A stretch of 64,000 nt of DNA from JBIQJD01 sp044507695 (GCA_044507695.1 JBIQJD010000006.1:124001-188000); one strand, 5' to 3'. Counted from the first letter of the stretch, positions 8,668 through 18,170 are shown. The notes: generated by a model not told the origin, from the sequence alone. A program made the numbers and translations.

Positions 8668-10017
8668 ATGAATAAAAGCAAGGTATACATAGAAACTTAC
8701 GGCTGCCAGATGAACGTTGCCGATTCCGAATTAGTTATGGGTATTTTGGGAAACCATGGCTACGGTATTACAAATGAAATTACTCAGGCAGATGTTGTTC
8801 TTTTAAACACCTGCAGTGTTAGAGAAAACGCTGAACAAAGAATTTACGGCAGACTCGGGAACTTCAAAACATTAAAAACAGAAAAACCCAATCTCGTCGT
8901 TGGCATTCTCGGCTGCATGGCTGAGCGTTTAAGAAAAGATCTTATTGAAGAAAAGAAAATAGTTGATATAGTTGTTGGTCCGGATGAATACCGCAGACTG
9001 CCGGAATTTATTGATGTTGCATTCAACGGGGAAAAAGGAATTGGGGTAAGATTATCACGAACAGAAACATATGATGATATAATTCCTTACCGTGAAGATG
9101 GATTATCAGCATGGATTTCTGTTATGCGCGGCTGTGATAAATTCTGCACATTCTGTGTTGTTCCGTTTACACGCGGAAGAGAAAGAAGCCGTTCGTTAGA
9201 ATCAGTTGTAGATGAAATAAGGCAGCTTTCTCAAAGAGGATTTAAAGAAGTAACATTGCTCGGGCAGAATGTTAATTCTTATAATGATAATGAAAATGAT
9301 TTTGCCGATCTCCTTGCTTCATGTGCTATTGTGGATAGAAGAATGAGAATCAGGTTTACAACTTCTCATCCGCAGGATCTTTCTGATAAGCTCCTTTACA
9401 CAATTGCCGAGCATTCTAATTTGTGCAACTACATTCATCTTCCTGTTCAATCCGGTTCCAACAGAATTCTGGAACTTATGAACAGAACTTATACAATTGA
9501 ACATTATCTGCAGCTAATCGAAAAAGCAAAAAAAATAATTCCCGGTGTAAGTTTTTCTACAGATATAATTTCAGGTTTTCCAACAGAAACTTGTGAAGAT
9601 CATGTGATGACGCTTGATGTTATGCGGACTGTAAAATATGACGGCGCTTATATGTTTAAATATTCTCCGCGGGAAGGAACAAAGGCATATAAAATGCAGG
9701 ATGATGTTCCCGATGAAGTAAAAACAAAACGCCTGCAGGAAATAATTGAACTTCAGCAGCAAATATCTTTTGAAAAAAATCAGCAGTTGATTGATAAAGA
9801 AGAAGTAATACTTGTTGAAGGTTTTAGCAGAAAATCCGATAAGTTTCTTTCGGGAAGAACAGATACGAACAAAGTTGTTATAATTCCTTTCGATGAAAAA
9901 ATTAAATCGGGCGATTACGTAAAAGTAAAAATTAACAGAGCTACGCACGCTACGCTTTTCGGCGAATACCTTGAATCAGTTGATCCCGGGGAAGAGAGCC
10001 TTGCACTTACTGCATAA
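8668..10017 (+). CDS. miaB: tRNA-2-methylthio-N6-dimethylallyladenosine synthase
   Basis: A radical-SAM methylthiotransferase that adds a methylthio group to i6A37 in tRNAs reading UNN codons. The 449 residues show the UPF0004 domain with three cluster cysteines (C13 in ETYGCQMN, C49 in NTCSVRENAE, C83 in GCMAE), the radical-SAM CxxxCxxC (C156, C160, C163 in RGCDKFCTFCVVPFTRGRE), and a C-terminal TRAM domain (ILVEGFSRKSDKFLSGRTDTNKVV). The motif CSVRENAE and the PFTRGRERSR stretch separate it from RimO, which is at 20382. It appears to be transcribed from its own promoter just upstream. Confidence 0.97.
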   Translation: MNKSKVYIETYGCQMNVADSELVMGILGNHGYGITNEITQADVVLLNTCSVRENAEQRIYGRLGNFKTLKTEKPNLVVGILGCMAERLRKDLIEEKKIVDIVVGPDEYRRLPEFIDVAFNGEKGIGVRLSRTETYDDIIPYREDGLSAWISVMRGCDKFCTFCVVPFTRGRERSRSLESVVDEIRQLSQRGFKEVTLLGQNVNSYNDNENDFADLLASCAIVDRRMRIRFTTSHPQDLSDKLLYTIAEHSNLCNYIHLPVQSGSNRILELMNRTYTIEHYLQLIEKAKKIIPGVSFSTDIISGFPTETCEDHVMTLDVMRTVKYDGAYMFKYSPREGTKAYKMQDDVPDEVKTKRLQEIIELQQQISFEKNQQLIDKEEVILVEGFSRKSDKFLSGRTDTNKVVIIPFDEKIKSGDYVKVKINRATHATLFGEYLESVDPGEESLALTA

Positions 10018-10094
10018 TCTCGATTATTTCTGCCGGTTCCGTTATGCATAGGCAATGTTCAGAAGAAATTAATTAAACAATAAAGCTGATATAA

Positions 10095-10823
10095 ATGTTA
10101 AATAAAATTAAAGCTTCAGCAGTAATTTTTTTCTTCATTCTGATCAACTCATCAGTTTTACCTCAGGAAGTAAATATCATTCCTTTTCTTAAACAAATTG
10201 AAAATGGTGAAAGAGAAGAATCCGAGAACAGACTGGCACAGTTAATTAAGGAATCACCGAATGATCCTTCCGTAAAATTTCTTAAAGCTGTTCTTACAGA
10301 AAACGGCGCAGATGCAGTTAACCTTTACAGGGAAATAATTCAAAAACATCCCGGCAGCAAATATGCTGATGCATCTGTGTACAGGCTTTATTCTTATTAT
10401 TACGCTTTGGGGTCTTATAACACTGCAAAAAGTTATCTCAGCAAATTAAAAAAAGATTATCCCAATTCTCCTTACATAAAAATTGCTGATAAATCTATTC
10501 CTTCTATAGATGAAGAAATTAAAATTGATAACGAACCGCAGAAGATTGAAGAACCAAAAGAAGAAATTGTTAAACAATATAAGTATACAATTCAGGCAGG
10601 CGCGTTCAGCAATGGCAGCAACGCTGAAGCATTAAAAATAAATTTTGAAAATTCGGGATATGAAGTTCAGGTAAAGAATAAAATTGTTGGCGGAACAGAA
10701 TTTCATGTGGTTTACGTAGGAAAATTTACAAGCGATGATGAAGCAAAAGAATTTCTGGTTAACATTAATTCAAAATATAATCTGGACGGAAGAGTAATCC
10801 TGTTAAGCGAGTTGAATAAGTAA
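10095..10823 (+). CDS. SPOR-domain protein with TPR-like repeats
   Basis: A 242-residue exported protein. Its signal peptide (MLNKIKASAVIFFFILINSSVLPQ) is followed by TPR-like helices (residues about 30-135: NGEREESENRLAQLIKESPNDPSVKFL..., KHPGSKYADASVYRLYSYYYALGSYNTAKSYLSKLKKDYPNSPY), a charged linker, and a C-terminal SPOR domain (about 162-240: YTIQAGAFSNGSNAEALKINFENSGYEV...HVVYVGKFTSDDEAKEFL). SPOR domains bind denuded peptidoglycan, so a role in cell-wall or division is likely. It is followed after 2 bases by the MBL gene, indicating an operon. Confidence 0.88.
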   Translation: MLNKIKASAVIFFFILINSSVLPQEVNIIPFLKQIENGEREESENRLAQLIKESPNDPSVKFLKAVLTENGADAVNLYREIIQKHPGSKYADASVYRLYSYYYALGSYNTAKSYLSKLKKDYPNSPYIKIADKSIPSIDEEIKIDNEPQKIEEPKEEIVKQYKYTIQAGAFSNGSNAEALKINFENSGYEVQVKNKIVGGTEFHVVYVGKFTSDDEAKEFLVNINSKYNLDGRVILLSELNK

Positions 10824-10825
10824 TC

Positions 10826-11596
10826 ATGAAAATAAAATTTATTGGCACAGGTTCTGGTAAATCATCTTTAAAGAGATATCATTCTGCGTTCATAATTTCA
10901 TGCGGAAGTTTCAATCTTCTTGTTGATGCGGGAGATGGAGTATCAAGAGCACTTCTCAAACAGCAGATATCATTTAATTCAATCCACGGAATTTTAATTT
11001 CTCATCTTCATCCCGATCATTATTCCGGAATTGGTTCTCTTTTAGTTCAGATGAAGCTGAATAAACGTGAACATCCGTTAAAGATTTTTGTTCACAGCAG
11101 TCTGGCGCAGCACGTAGAAAAATTTATTCATCAATCCTACCTTTTTGAAGAAAAGCTGGGATTTGAAATCAACATTGAAAAATTTAATTATGATGAATTC
11201 AAAGATGTGCAGGAAAATTTTTCGTTCATGGCAAGAGAGAATACACATCTTAAAAGCAATATAACCTATGCCGGTAATGCGGGATTAAGTATTTCGTGCA
11301 GCAGTTTTTTGTTCAATATAGATAATAAAACTTTATATTACTCCGGTGATATTGGTGATAAAGAAGATCTTTATCTGTTTAATGATTTTAGCATAAATGT
11401 AATGATCAGTGAAATTACCCATGTAAAATTTGATGAAGTATTTGAAACTCTGAAATTTCTGAACCCGGAAAAATTGTTCTTCACTCATATTTCAGAAGAA
11501 GATGAAGCTGATTGCAGAAAGCTTGGTGAAAATCTGCCTGAACAATTAAAGGATAAAATTATAATTGCAGCAGATGGAATGCTTGTAAATGTTTGA
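10826..11596 (+). CDS. MBL-fold metallohydrolase (RNase Z-like)
   Basis: A metallo-beta-lactamase-fold hydrolase of 256 residues. The first strand MKIKFIGTGSGKSSLKRYHSAFII resembles RNase Z/ElaC-type members; the metal-binding HxHxDH is present in ILISHLHPDHYSG (about residues 58-64), a later Asp ligand in YYSGDIGDKED, and the C-terminal His in LFFTHISEED. It is shorter than classical RNase Z (about 300) and lacks an obvious exosite arm, so phosphodiesterase or another activity is possible. It starts 2 bases after the SPOR gene, implying co-transcription. Confidence 0.85.
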   Translation: MKIKFIGTGSGKSSLKRYHSAFIISCGSFNLLVDAGDGVSRALLKQQISFNSIHGILISHLHPDHYSGIGSLLVQMKLNKREHPLKIFVHSSLAQHVEKFIHQSYLFEEKLGFEINIEKFNYDEFKDVQENFSFMARENTHLKSNITYAGNAGLSISCSSFLFNIDNKTLYYSGDIGDKEDLYLFNDFSINVMISEITHVKFDEVFETLKFLNPEKLFFTHISEEDEADCRKLGENLPEQLKDKIIIAADGMLVNV

Positions 11597-11652
11597 TTAT
11601 AATTTTTTTTCCATCAGTACGCAAATGCGAAAAATTAGAGTTTATTCCTGTT

Positions 11653-12756
11653 ATGACAATCGAACAATTTAAAAAAGAATTCGGAATCATTGGCAGATCG
11701 AAAGAACTGAATGACCTGGTTGATATTTCGATGCAGGTTGCCAAATCAGATATAACTGTTTTGATTTACGGTGAAAGCGGAACAGGCAAGGAAATAATTG
11801 CAAAAGCAATTCATGGCTACAGCAGCAGAGCCAATCAGCCAATGATTAGTGTTAACTGCGGTGCAATTCCGGAGGGAATTCTTGAGAGCGAGTTGTTCGG
11901 TCATAAGAAAGGATCTTTCACCGGGGCTTTAGAAAACCGCAAAGGATATTTTGAAATTGCAGACGGTGGAACTTTATTTCTCGATGAAATTGCCGAAATG
12001 CCTTTAACCACGCAGGTAAAACTTCTGCGCGCAATTGAGTCAAAAGAATTTATGCGGCTTGGCGCTGAAACAGTTACACGTGTTGATGTACGCATCATTG
12101 CTGCAACAAATAAAGATCTTCAGCATGAAGTTGATAAGGGAAGATTCAGAGAAGATTTATTCTTCAGACTGAAGGCTGTAACACTTAACATTCCCCCGCT
12201 CCGCAAAAGAAGAAATGATATTGTTCTCCTTACAAATTATTTTGCTGAAAATTATTGTGAAGCAAACGGAATGAAGATGCCTGTGTTTACTGAAGATGCA
12301 TATAAGGTTTTGATGGAATACAACTGGCCCGGCAATATCCGTGAATTAAAGAACACAATTGAAACAGCAATTGCTTTAAACAGATCGGGAATAATTGATC
12401 CTGTAACATTCTATCCATTACTAAAAACTGAGATTGATGATGATGTTCAGCGCAACCTGCCGGTTCAGCTTAAAAAATCTGCTGATGAACTTGACAGAGA
12501 ACTTCTTTACCGTGCATTATTTGAAATAAAAAAAGATCTTATCGAATTAAAAGATCTTATTAACGAGAGAAATAATGAGATAGCTGAACTGCACAATCAG
12601 CCGCCCTCAAATAAAATTGAACCACTGGATAAAATTGAAAAAGAAGCAATTAAAAAAGCTCTTGAGCGCACAATGTGGAATAAAAGAAATGCTGCTAAAC
12701 TTCTAAACATAAGCGAACGTACTTTATACAGAAAAATAAAAGAGTATGATTTGTAA
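11653..12756 (+). CDS. Sigma-54-dependent transcriptional activator, no receiver domain
   Basis: An AAA+ enhancer-binding protein that remodels sigma-54 RNA polymerase. Starting at ATG 11653 it has 367 residues: the AAA+ domain begins almost at once (FGIIGRSKELNDLVDIS), with Walker A GESGTGKE, the sigma-54 contact loop as GSFTGA instead of the usual GAFTGA, Walker B GGTLFLDEIAEM and arginine-rich RLGAETVTRVDVRIIAATN. A predicted coiled segment leads to a Fis-type helix-turn-helix (NKRNAAKLLNISERTLYRKIKEYDL). There is no N-terminal receiver or sensor domain. An in-frame TTG at 11593 would add 20 unconvincing residues. It precedes lptE, an order I recall from Bacteroidota. Confidence 0.9.
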   Translation: MTIEQFKKEFGIIGRSKELNDLVDISMQVAKSDITVLIYGESGTGKEIIAKAIHGYSSRANQPMISVNCGAIPEGILESELFGHKKGSFTGALENRKGYFEIADGGTLFLDEIAEMPLTTQVKLLRAIESKEFMRLGAETVTRVDVRIIAATNKDLQHEVDKGRFREDLFFRLKAVTLNIPPLRKRRNDIVLLTNYFAENYCEANGMKMPVFTEDAYKVLMEYNWPGNIRELKNTIETAIALNRSGIIDPVTFYPLLKTEIDDDVQRNLPVQLKKSADELDRELLYRALFEIKKDLIELKDLINERNNEIAELHNQPPSNKIEPLDKIEKEAIKKALERTMWNKRNAAKLLNISERTLYRKIKEYDL

Positions 12757-12832
12757 CAAAGAAGAAAAAGCTTGTAAAAATCTGTTTATTGTAAGGAAAT
12801 CTGCCAATTTGCTTAAGCAATTTGTTAAGCAG

Positions 12833-13339
12833 ATGTTATACCTCTTTATAATGTTGTTTATAATTACAGCGCTGATTAATTTTGGCGGGTGTTGTGCATA
12901 CTCTTTTACAGGATCATCTGTACCGGAACATCTGAACTCAATTTCAATTCCTGTTGCAGATGACCGCAGCGGATCAGGTGAATCAGGACTTAGAGAAGAA
13001 TTCACAAATTTACTAACACAAAAGTTTGTTGATGATAATTCACTGGCAGTAACTGAAAGAGTAAACGCCGATGCTGTGCTTGAAACGGTTATTACATCAC
13101 TTTCAGACGCTCCTGCAATTGTTTCTGCCGGAGAACAAATTGAAACAAGACGGATCACGATTACTGTACAGGCTGTGTATAGAGATCTGGTGAAGAGAAT
13201 AGCGATATATGAAAAAAGCTTTTCAAACTATGGGGATTATCCGGCAAACGCTTCAATTGCACAGCGCCAGGAAGCAATTCAGCTTGCCCTTGATCGTATA
13301 ACAGATGATATTTTACTCGAAACAGTTTCCGGCTGGTAA
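12833..13339 (+). CDS. lptE: LptE-family LPS-assembly lipoprotein
   Basis: Outer-membrane lipoprotein expected to plug the LptD barrel and help deliver LPS to the surface. From ATG 12833 the protein has 168 residues: a hydrophobic leader (LYLFIMLFIITALINFGG) ending at a lipobox-like Cys, then CAYSFTGSSVPEHLNSISIPV and the LREEFTNLLTQKF...ADAVLETVITSL pattern of the LptE family. An in-frame ATG at 12746 overlaps the previous gene by 11 bases and would place 29 charged residues before the leader; I prefer the shorter form because it gives a normal lipoprotein signal. Context with envelope genes fits. Confidence 0.82.
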   Translation: MLYLFIMLFIITALINFGGCCAYSFTGSSVPEHLNSISIPVADDRSGSGESGLREEFTNLLTQKFVDDNSLAVTERVNADAVLETVITSLSDAPAIVSAGEQIETRRITITVQAVYRDLVKRIAIYEKSFSNYGDYPANASIAQRQEAIQLALDRITDDILLETVSGW

Positions 13340-13375
13340 AAGATTTTTAAAAATTAAAAGGTTAATAAATAAAAA

Positions 13376-14824
13376 ATGGATGATATAGTTTTAATATCAT
13401 ATTTCATTTCTCTTTCAATTCTTTTTGTATTTGGTTTGCATGGTTTTGTAATGCTTTATTATCATTATAAATACCGGGATGTAAATCCAAAACAGAAAAA
13501 AGAATTGGATAATCCTCTTGTTACTATTCAACTACCGCTTTATAATGAACTTTATGTTGTGGAGAGATTGATTAACGCTACCTGTGAGATCGATTATCCC
13601 AAAGACAAAATGGAAATACAGGTGCTTGATGATTCAACGGACGAAACTGTTGATATTGTAGCAAATATTGTTGCAAAGAAAAAAGCGGAAGGATTTGATA
13701 TTTCTCATATAAGAAGAGGAAGCAGAAAAGGATTTAAAGCAGGCGCTTTAAAAGAAGGATTGAAAACCGCAAAGGGGGAATACATAGCTATCTTTGATGC
13801 TGACTTTATTCCTCATAAAGATTTTCTTAAAAAAACTCTTTCCTTCTTTAGTGATAGTAAGGTTGGAATGGTTCAAACAAGATGGGAACATATAAATGGA
13901 GATTACTCAATTTTAACGAAAGCTCAGGCGCTGGCTTTAGACGGACATTTTGTAATTGAACAAACAGTAAGAAATAAAGCAGGCTTCTTTATAAACTTTA
14001 ACGGCACCGGCGGTGTCTGGAAAAAAGCTTGTATAGAAGATGCCGGCAACTGGCATGATGATACATTGACCGAAGATCTTGATTTAAGCTACCGTGCACA
14101 GTTAAACGGTTGGCGTTTTGTTTTCCTAAAAGATTTTACTTCACCAGCAGAACTTCCTTCTGAAATTAACGCATTAAAAGCTCAGCAGTTCAGATGGACA
14201 AAAGGTGCGGTAGAAACAGCTAAAAAAATTCTGCCCCAGGTTTGGAAATCCAAAATCCCCCTGCGCGTAAAACTGCAATCAACTTTTCATTTAACTAATA
14301 ATCTGGTTTTTCCATTCATACTTCTTGCTGCAATTTTAAATGTTCCTCTTATTTTTATAAAGAACAGCGGATCACATGAAGCATACTTTGCAATCATGTC
14401 TTTATTTGTACTTGCATTTATCAGTTCATTTTTGTTTTATCTTTATTCACAGAAAGATATAAGAACAGATTGGCGTAAAAAAATAGTTTTATTCCCGTTA
14501 TTTATGGCAGGAAGTATGGGATTTGCAGTAAATAATTCCCGCGCTGTAATTGAAGGTTTACTCAGCAGAAAAAGCGAGTTTGTGCGGACTCCCAAATTTA
14601 AAGTTGTGGGAAATAATGATTCCTGGGTTGGAAAAAAATACGCAAGCAGAAAAATTGGTTTATCTGTTTATGTTGAATTAATAATGGCAATTTACTGCCT
14701 TGTTGGTATAGCTTCATCTGTTTATTTTTTGGAGATTGCTGCTTTACCATTCCAGATTTTATTTTTTCTTGGATTTTCATTTGTTTCATTAACATCAATT
14801 AAGCACGCTTATTCAAAAGCGTGA
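13376..14824 (+). CDS. Family 2 membrane glycosyltransferase (cellulose-synthase-like)
   Basis: A processive-type GT2 enzyme of 482 residues in the inner membrane. One N-terminal helix (residues about 4-26) precedes a cytosolic GT-A domain: QLPLYNELYVVERLI, the UDP-binding DDSTDE (about 85), DADF (about 141), TEDLDLSYR (about 231) and QQFRWTKG (about 270), i.e. the D, DxD, (T/E)D, QxxRW set of active enzymes. Four or so C-terminal membrane helices follow. It resembles the CESA_CaSu_A2-like group. The acceptor and sugar are unknown; the LptE and TPR neighbours suggest envelope polysaccharide or glycolipid synthesis. Confidence 0.9.
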   Translation: MDDIVLISYFISLSILFVFGLHGFVMLYYHYKYRDVNPKQKKELDNPLVTIQLPLYNELYVVERLINATCEIDYPKDKMEIQVLDDSTDETVDIVANIVAKKKAEGFDISHIRRGSRKGFKAGALKEGLKTAKGEYIAIFDADFIPHKDFLKKTLSFFSDSKVGMVQTRWEHINGDYSILTKAQALALDGHFVIEQTVRNKAGFFINFNGTGGVWKKACIEDAGNWHDDTLTEDLDLSYRAQLNGWRFVFLKDFTSPAELPSEINALKAQQFRWTKGAVETAKKILPQVWKSKIPLRVKLQSTFHLTNNLVFPFILLAAILNVPLIFIKNSGSHEAYFAIMSLFVLAFISSFLFYLYSQKDIRTDWRKKIVLFPLFMAGSMGFAVNNSRAVIEGLLSRKSEFVRTPKFKVVGNNDSWVGKKYASRKIGLSVYVELIMAIYCLVGIASSVYFLEIAALPFQILFFLGFSFVSLTSIKHAYSKA

Positions 14825-15562
14825 TTGGATATTTTGGCAAAGACATCAACTCAAATATTTAACGAAAAAGTTGGCTTAATTTACGAGTACAATAAAAAAT
14901 CTCCGTTGTTTGTAAGAATGGCAAACACGGAGATTGAAAATAATAATCTAGAACGTGCAATTGAAATTCTTGATGAAGGATTAAAATACTTTCCTGATTA
15001 TGCAACCGCACATTTGCTGCTTGGCAGAGCGTTAATGCTTACAGGCAATTACAGCAAGGCTTTAAAATCAGTTCAAACCGGCAGTGAACTTATCAGCTCA
15101 AAAAAAACTTATGAACATTACCTGAAAGAAATTGAATTAGTTAAAAAGCAGCGTTCATTGTTCCAGACAACAAGAAGAACTGCTTTTTATAATGATGAAA
15201 CAGAAGTTGTTAAAGATGAACCTGATCTTTTCCAATCAGAAAAAGAAAAAACAGTTAAGCCTGCTGAATTAAAACCTGAAACAAAAGAAACTTCACTTGA
15301 AGACAGGTTGAATCAAATTGCAAATAAAATAAATCAGGCAAAGATTCAGGAAAAGGAAGAGTTTTCACCATCTGAAAGCATGTTTGATTCATATTCCGGT
15401 GATCATCTTATTGTTTCTGAAACACTTGCAAAAATTTATATTGCTCAGGGCGAATATCTTGAAGCAATGCGTGTTTATGAAAAATTAAAAATTAAAGAGC
15501 CGGACAGATCATCTTATTTTGATCAGAAAATTGAAGAATTAAAGAGAGAATCAGAATACTGA
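14825..15562 (+). CDS. Tetratricopeptide-repeat protein
   Basis: A 245-residue protein lacking a signal peptide. TPR-type helices lie at both ends: residues about 30-95 (ANTEIENNNLERAIEILDEGLKYFPDYATAHLLLGRALMLTGNYSKALK) and about 195-240 (ETLAKIYIAQGEYLEAMRVYEKLKIKEPDRSSYF), separated by a charged, probably disordered linker. It begins at a TTG that abuts the stop codon of the glycosyltransferase gene; a second in-frame TTG at 14834 is an equally possible start. Tight coupling suggests a scaffold or partner of the GT2 enzyme, which is inference. Confidence 0.8.
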   Translation: MDILAKTSTQIFNEKVGLIYEYNKKSPLFVRMANTEIENNNLERAIEILDEGLKYFPDYATAHLLLGRALMLTGNYSKALKSVQTGSELISSKKTYEHYLKEIELVKKQRSLFQTTRRTAFYNDETEVVKDEPDLFQSEKEKTVKPAELKPETKETSLEDRLNQIANKINQAKIQEKEEFSPSESMFDSYSGDHLIVSETLAKIYIAQGEYLEAMRVYEKLKIKEPDRSSYFDQKIEELKRESEY

Positions 15563-15611
15563 TCGTTATATTTCATTCAGCCATTCTTTTATATCAAATC
15601 TTTTCTTTAAA

Positions 15612-16217
15612 ATGAATTCATTTAAAAAATTACCGCGGGAATTTTATACACGTGAACTTTTAATTGTTGCTGTTGATCTGCTGGGCAAAATTCTTGTGAA
15701 GGAAGAAGATGGGATAAAATACGCAGGCAAAATTGTTGAAGTTGAAGCGTATGATGGAAATATTGATGAAGCTGCTCATACTTTCATTGGTAAGACAAAA
15801 AGAAATTACATCATGTTTGGTGAAGGCGGATATTTTTATGTTTACTTCACTTACGGAGCGCATTTCTGCTGCAATGTTGTAACAGGAGTTGAAGGACACG
15901 GCACTGCGGTTTTAATTCGTGCACTTGAACCTGTTGAAGGAATTGAACACATGATCCAAAACAGGTTTGGCAGAGATTTGAAAAATGAAAAGGAAAAGTA
16001 TAATTTAACCAGCGGACCGGGCAGGGTATGCAGCGCATTAAATATTAACCGCAGCCATTATGCTGAAGATTTAACCGGAGATAAAATTTATATTCTTGAT
16101 CAGCCGCCGGTTAGTAAATCCGATATTGTAAGAAGTAAGAGAATAGGAATTAAAAAATCAGTAGATCTTTTATGGCGCTTTTATATAAAAGATAATCCAT
16201 ATGTTTCAAAAAAATAA
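15612..16217 (+). CDS. DNA-3-methyladenine glycosylase (AAG/MPG family)
   Basis: Excises alkylated purines such as 3-methyladenine and hypoxanthine from DNA, starting base-excision repair. The 201 residues follow the family from PREFYTRELLIVAVDLLGKIL through the catalytic EVEAYDGNIDEAAHT (Glu acting as general base) to YIMFGEGGYFYVYFTYGAHFCCNVVT, the nucleotide-flipping wedge, and LTSGPGRVCSALNI. Length matches bacterial members (about 190-210). Three bases separate it from the downstream GT9 gene, so the two are likely co-transcribed despite unrelated functions. Confidence 0.95.
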   Translation: MNSFKKLPREFYTRELLIVAVDLLGKILVKEEDGIKYAGKIVEVEAYDGNIDEAAHTFIGKTKRNYIMFGEGGYFYVYFTYGAHFCCNVVTGVEGHGTAVLIRALEPVEGIEHMIQNRFGRDLKNEKEKYNLTSGPGRVCSALNINRSHYAEDLTGDKIYILDQPPVSKSDIVRSKRIGIKKSVDLLWRFYIKDNPYVSKK

Positions 16218-16220
16218 CAG

Positions 16221-17276
16221 ATGAATAAAACAAATCATCCCAAAAATCTGCTGATTGTTAGAACAGACCGGATTGGTGATGTTGTTTTATCTCTTCCGCT
16301 GGCTGGCATTATTAAAAAACATTTTCCTGATTGCAGGGTAACATTTCTTTTACGGAACTACACTAAACCGCTGGCAGAACATAATCGTGATGTTGATGAA
16401 ATAATTATTCTGCGGGAAGATGGAGATAAAATTCCTCTCTTGTCAAATGTTTCCCAGATAAAAGGAAAAAAGTTTGATGCGTGTGTAGTTGTTTATCCTA
16501 CATTTGTAACCGCCCTTATAATTTTCTTAAGCAGAATTAAAATAAGAATAGGAACCGGTTACAGGTGGTACTCATCTTTATTTAACCGGAAAGTTTTTGT
16601 GCACAGAAAATACGGCGAGAAACATGAACTTGAGTTTAATGTTGAATTATTGAAGGAGATAGGAATTAATGAAAATATCAATAAGCGGAATGTTAAATAT
16701 GGCCTGGCTGTTGATCAATCTGAAAAAGAAAAAGTAAAATGGATTTTGACTGAAAATAAAATTTCAGTTGATAAACCAATTATTATCATTCATCCCGGAA
16801 GCGGCGGCAGCGCGGTTGATCTTCCTGAGGAAAAATTTAAAGAACTTATTGATCTGTTGAATGAAAATTCCACGGCTCAAATTATTCTTACAGGAAGCAA
16901 ATCTGAATATGATTTATGTGAAAGAATTAAATCAAGAGAGAACACCTTTAACTTTGCAGGCAAATTTAATTTATTCGGGCTCATTGCTTTAATAAATGAA
17001 TCCGATATTTTTGTAAGCAATTCAACCGGACCAATACATATTGCTGCAGCATTAAATAAATATACAATTGGCTTTTATCCTAATTTGAAGGCATGTTCTT
17101 CAAAACGATGGGGTCCATACTCAGAGAAAGCAATAATTTTTTCACCAGATTCTGATTGCAGCGAATGTAAGATGGAACAGTGCAGCAGCCAGCAGTGTAT
17201 GAGTACCATAAATATTAAAGAAGTCTCGGTTAGAATAACAGACATTCTTAAAAATCTTAATTATGGAGAAATTTAA
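16221..17276 (+). CDS. Glycosyltransferase family 9 (heptosyltransferase-like)
   Basis: A GT-B enzyme of 351 residues related to ADP-heptose:LPS heptosyltransferases. N terminus: NLLIVRTDRIGDVVLSLPLAGIIKKHFP, the hallmark start. The C-terminal donor-binding half has PIIIIHPGSGGSAVDLPEEKF, LTGSKSEYD, and VSNSTGPIHIAAALNKYTIGFYP, with the typical D/S-x-x-P-x-H-I-A-A motif. It ends with a Cys-rich stretch (DCSECKMEQCSSQQCM). A role in LPS core assembly is likely but donor and acceptor are unknown. Its stop overlaps the next start (TAATG at 17276). A second GT9 gene is at 41761. Confidence 0.92.
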   Translation: MNKTNHPKNLLIVRTDRIGDVVLSLPLAGIIKKHFPDCRVTFLLRNYTKPLAEHNRDVDEIIILREDGDKIPLLSNVSQIKGKKFDACVVVYPTFVTALIIFLSRIKIRIGTGYRWYSSLFNRKVFVHRKYGEKHELEFNVELLKEIGINENINKRNVKYGLAVDQSEKEKVKWILTENKISVDKPIIIIHPGSGGSAVDLPEEKFKELIDLLNENSTAQIILTGSKSEYDLCERIKSRENTFNFAGKFNLFGLIALINESDIFVSNSTGPIHIAAALNKYTIGFYPNLKACSSKRWGPYSEKAIIFSPDSDCSECKMEQCSSQQCMSTINIKEVSVRITDILKNLNYGEI

Positions 17277-18061
17277 TGGGTAAAAGAATTTTCTTTATCC
17301 TTTTAGCAGTTATCATTCCTTTATTCACGGCTTCCGCAAATCCACCCGATGATTTAAGAAAAATTGAGAATAATGCTTTTAAAGTTGGTGAAAAATTAAC
17401 GTTTGATGTTAAATATGGATTTGTTACTGCCGGAGTAGCAACTTTTCAAATTCCCAAAATCAGAAGAATTTCCGGGCGGGATGCCTATCATGTAACATTT
17501 GAAGTTAATACAGTTCCAAGTTTTGATTGGATCTACAAAGTACGCGATCGTTATGAAACGTTTATTGATGTTGAAGGAATTTTTCCGTGGAGATTTGAAC
17601 AGCACATCAGGGAAGGCGGTTTCTCACGTGATTTCTCAGCTTTTTTTGATCAGCGGCGTGGAAAAGCTAAAACAAGTGAAGGGGAATATGATATTCCCCA
17701 ATATGTAAATGATATTGTATCAGCTTTTTATCTTGCAAGAACTTTTGATTATTCAGATATGAAACCGAAAGACAGGATTCATCTTAAAAATTTCTACAAA
17801 GATAAAGTATATGATCTTGATGTTGTTTATCACGGAAGAGAAACTATTGAAGTACCAGCCGGAAAATTTGACTGCATAATTGTTGAACCTCTTGTGCAGG
17901 AAGGCGGATTATTTAAAAGTGAAGGAAATATAATGATCTGGCTTTCCAATGATCAATCAAAAATACCTGTTAGAGTTAAAACCAAGGTTGTTGTTGGATC
18001 AATTGATGCAGATCTTACTTCTTATGAGGGTCTGGTAGCAAAACCAAAATCTAAAAAATAG
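17276..18061 (+). CDS. DUF3108-domain exported protein
   Basis: A 261-residue protein with a signal peptide (MGKRIFFILLAVIIPLFTASA). The mature part follows the DUF3108 pattern: NAFKVGEKLTFDVKYGFVTAGVATFQI, RDAYHVTFEVNTVPSFDWIYKVRDRYETFID, PWRFEQHIREGGFSRDFSAFFD and IMIWLSNDQSKIPVRVKTKVVVGSIDADL. It should be a periplasmic or outer-membrane-associated beta-rich protein. The function of DUF3108 is not established; coupling to a GT9 gene points to the cell envelope. Confidence 0.88.
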   Translation: MGKRIFFILLAVIIPLFTASANPPDDLRKIENNAFKVGEKLTFDVKYGFVTAGVATFQIPKIRRISGRDAYHVTFEVNTVPSFDWIYKVRDRYETFIDVEGIFPWRFEQHIREGGFSRDFSAFFDQRRGKAKTSEGEYDIPQYVNDIVSAFYLARTFDYSDMKPKDRIHLKNFYKDKVYDLDVVYHGRETIEVPAGKFDCIIVEPLVQEGGLFKSEGNIMIWLSNDQSKIPVRVKTKVVVGSIDADLTSYEGLVAKPKSKK

Positions 18062-18170
18062 CTTTACCAATCTTTAATCTTTAAGATTTAATTACACACT
18101 TTTTTGGTTATATTTCGGCAAGAGTGCTTTCTTCTACTTAATATTTTAAAGAACCAGATAAGAATTTTTA

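Noticed and set aside
12724..13158. 144-codon minus-strand frame over lptE
   Set aside because: The Ser-rich translation with no start signal is opposite a convincing lipoprotein gene.
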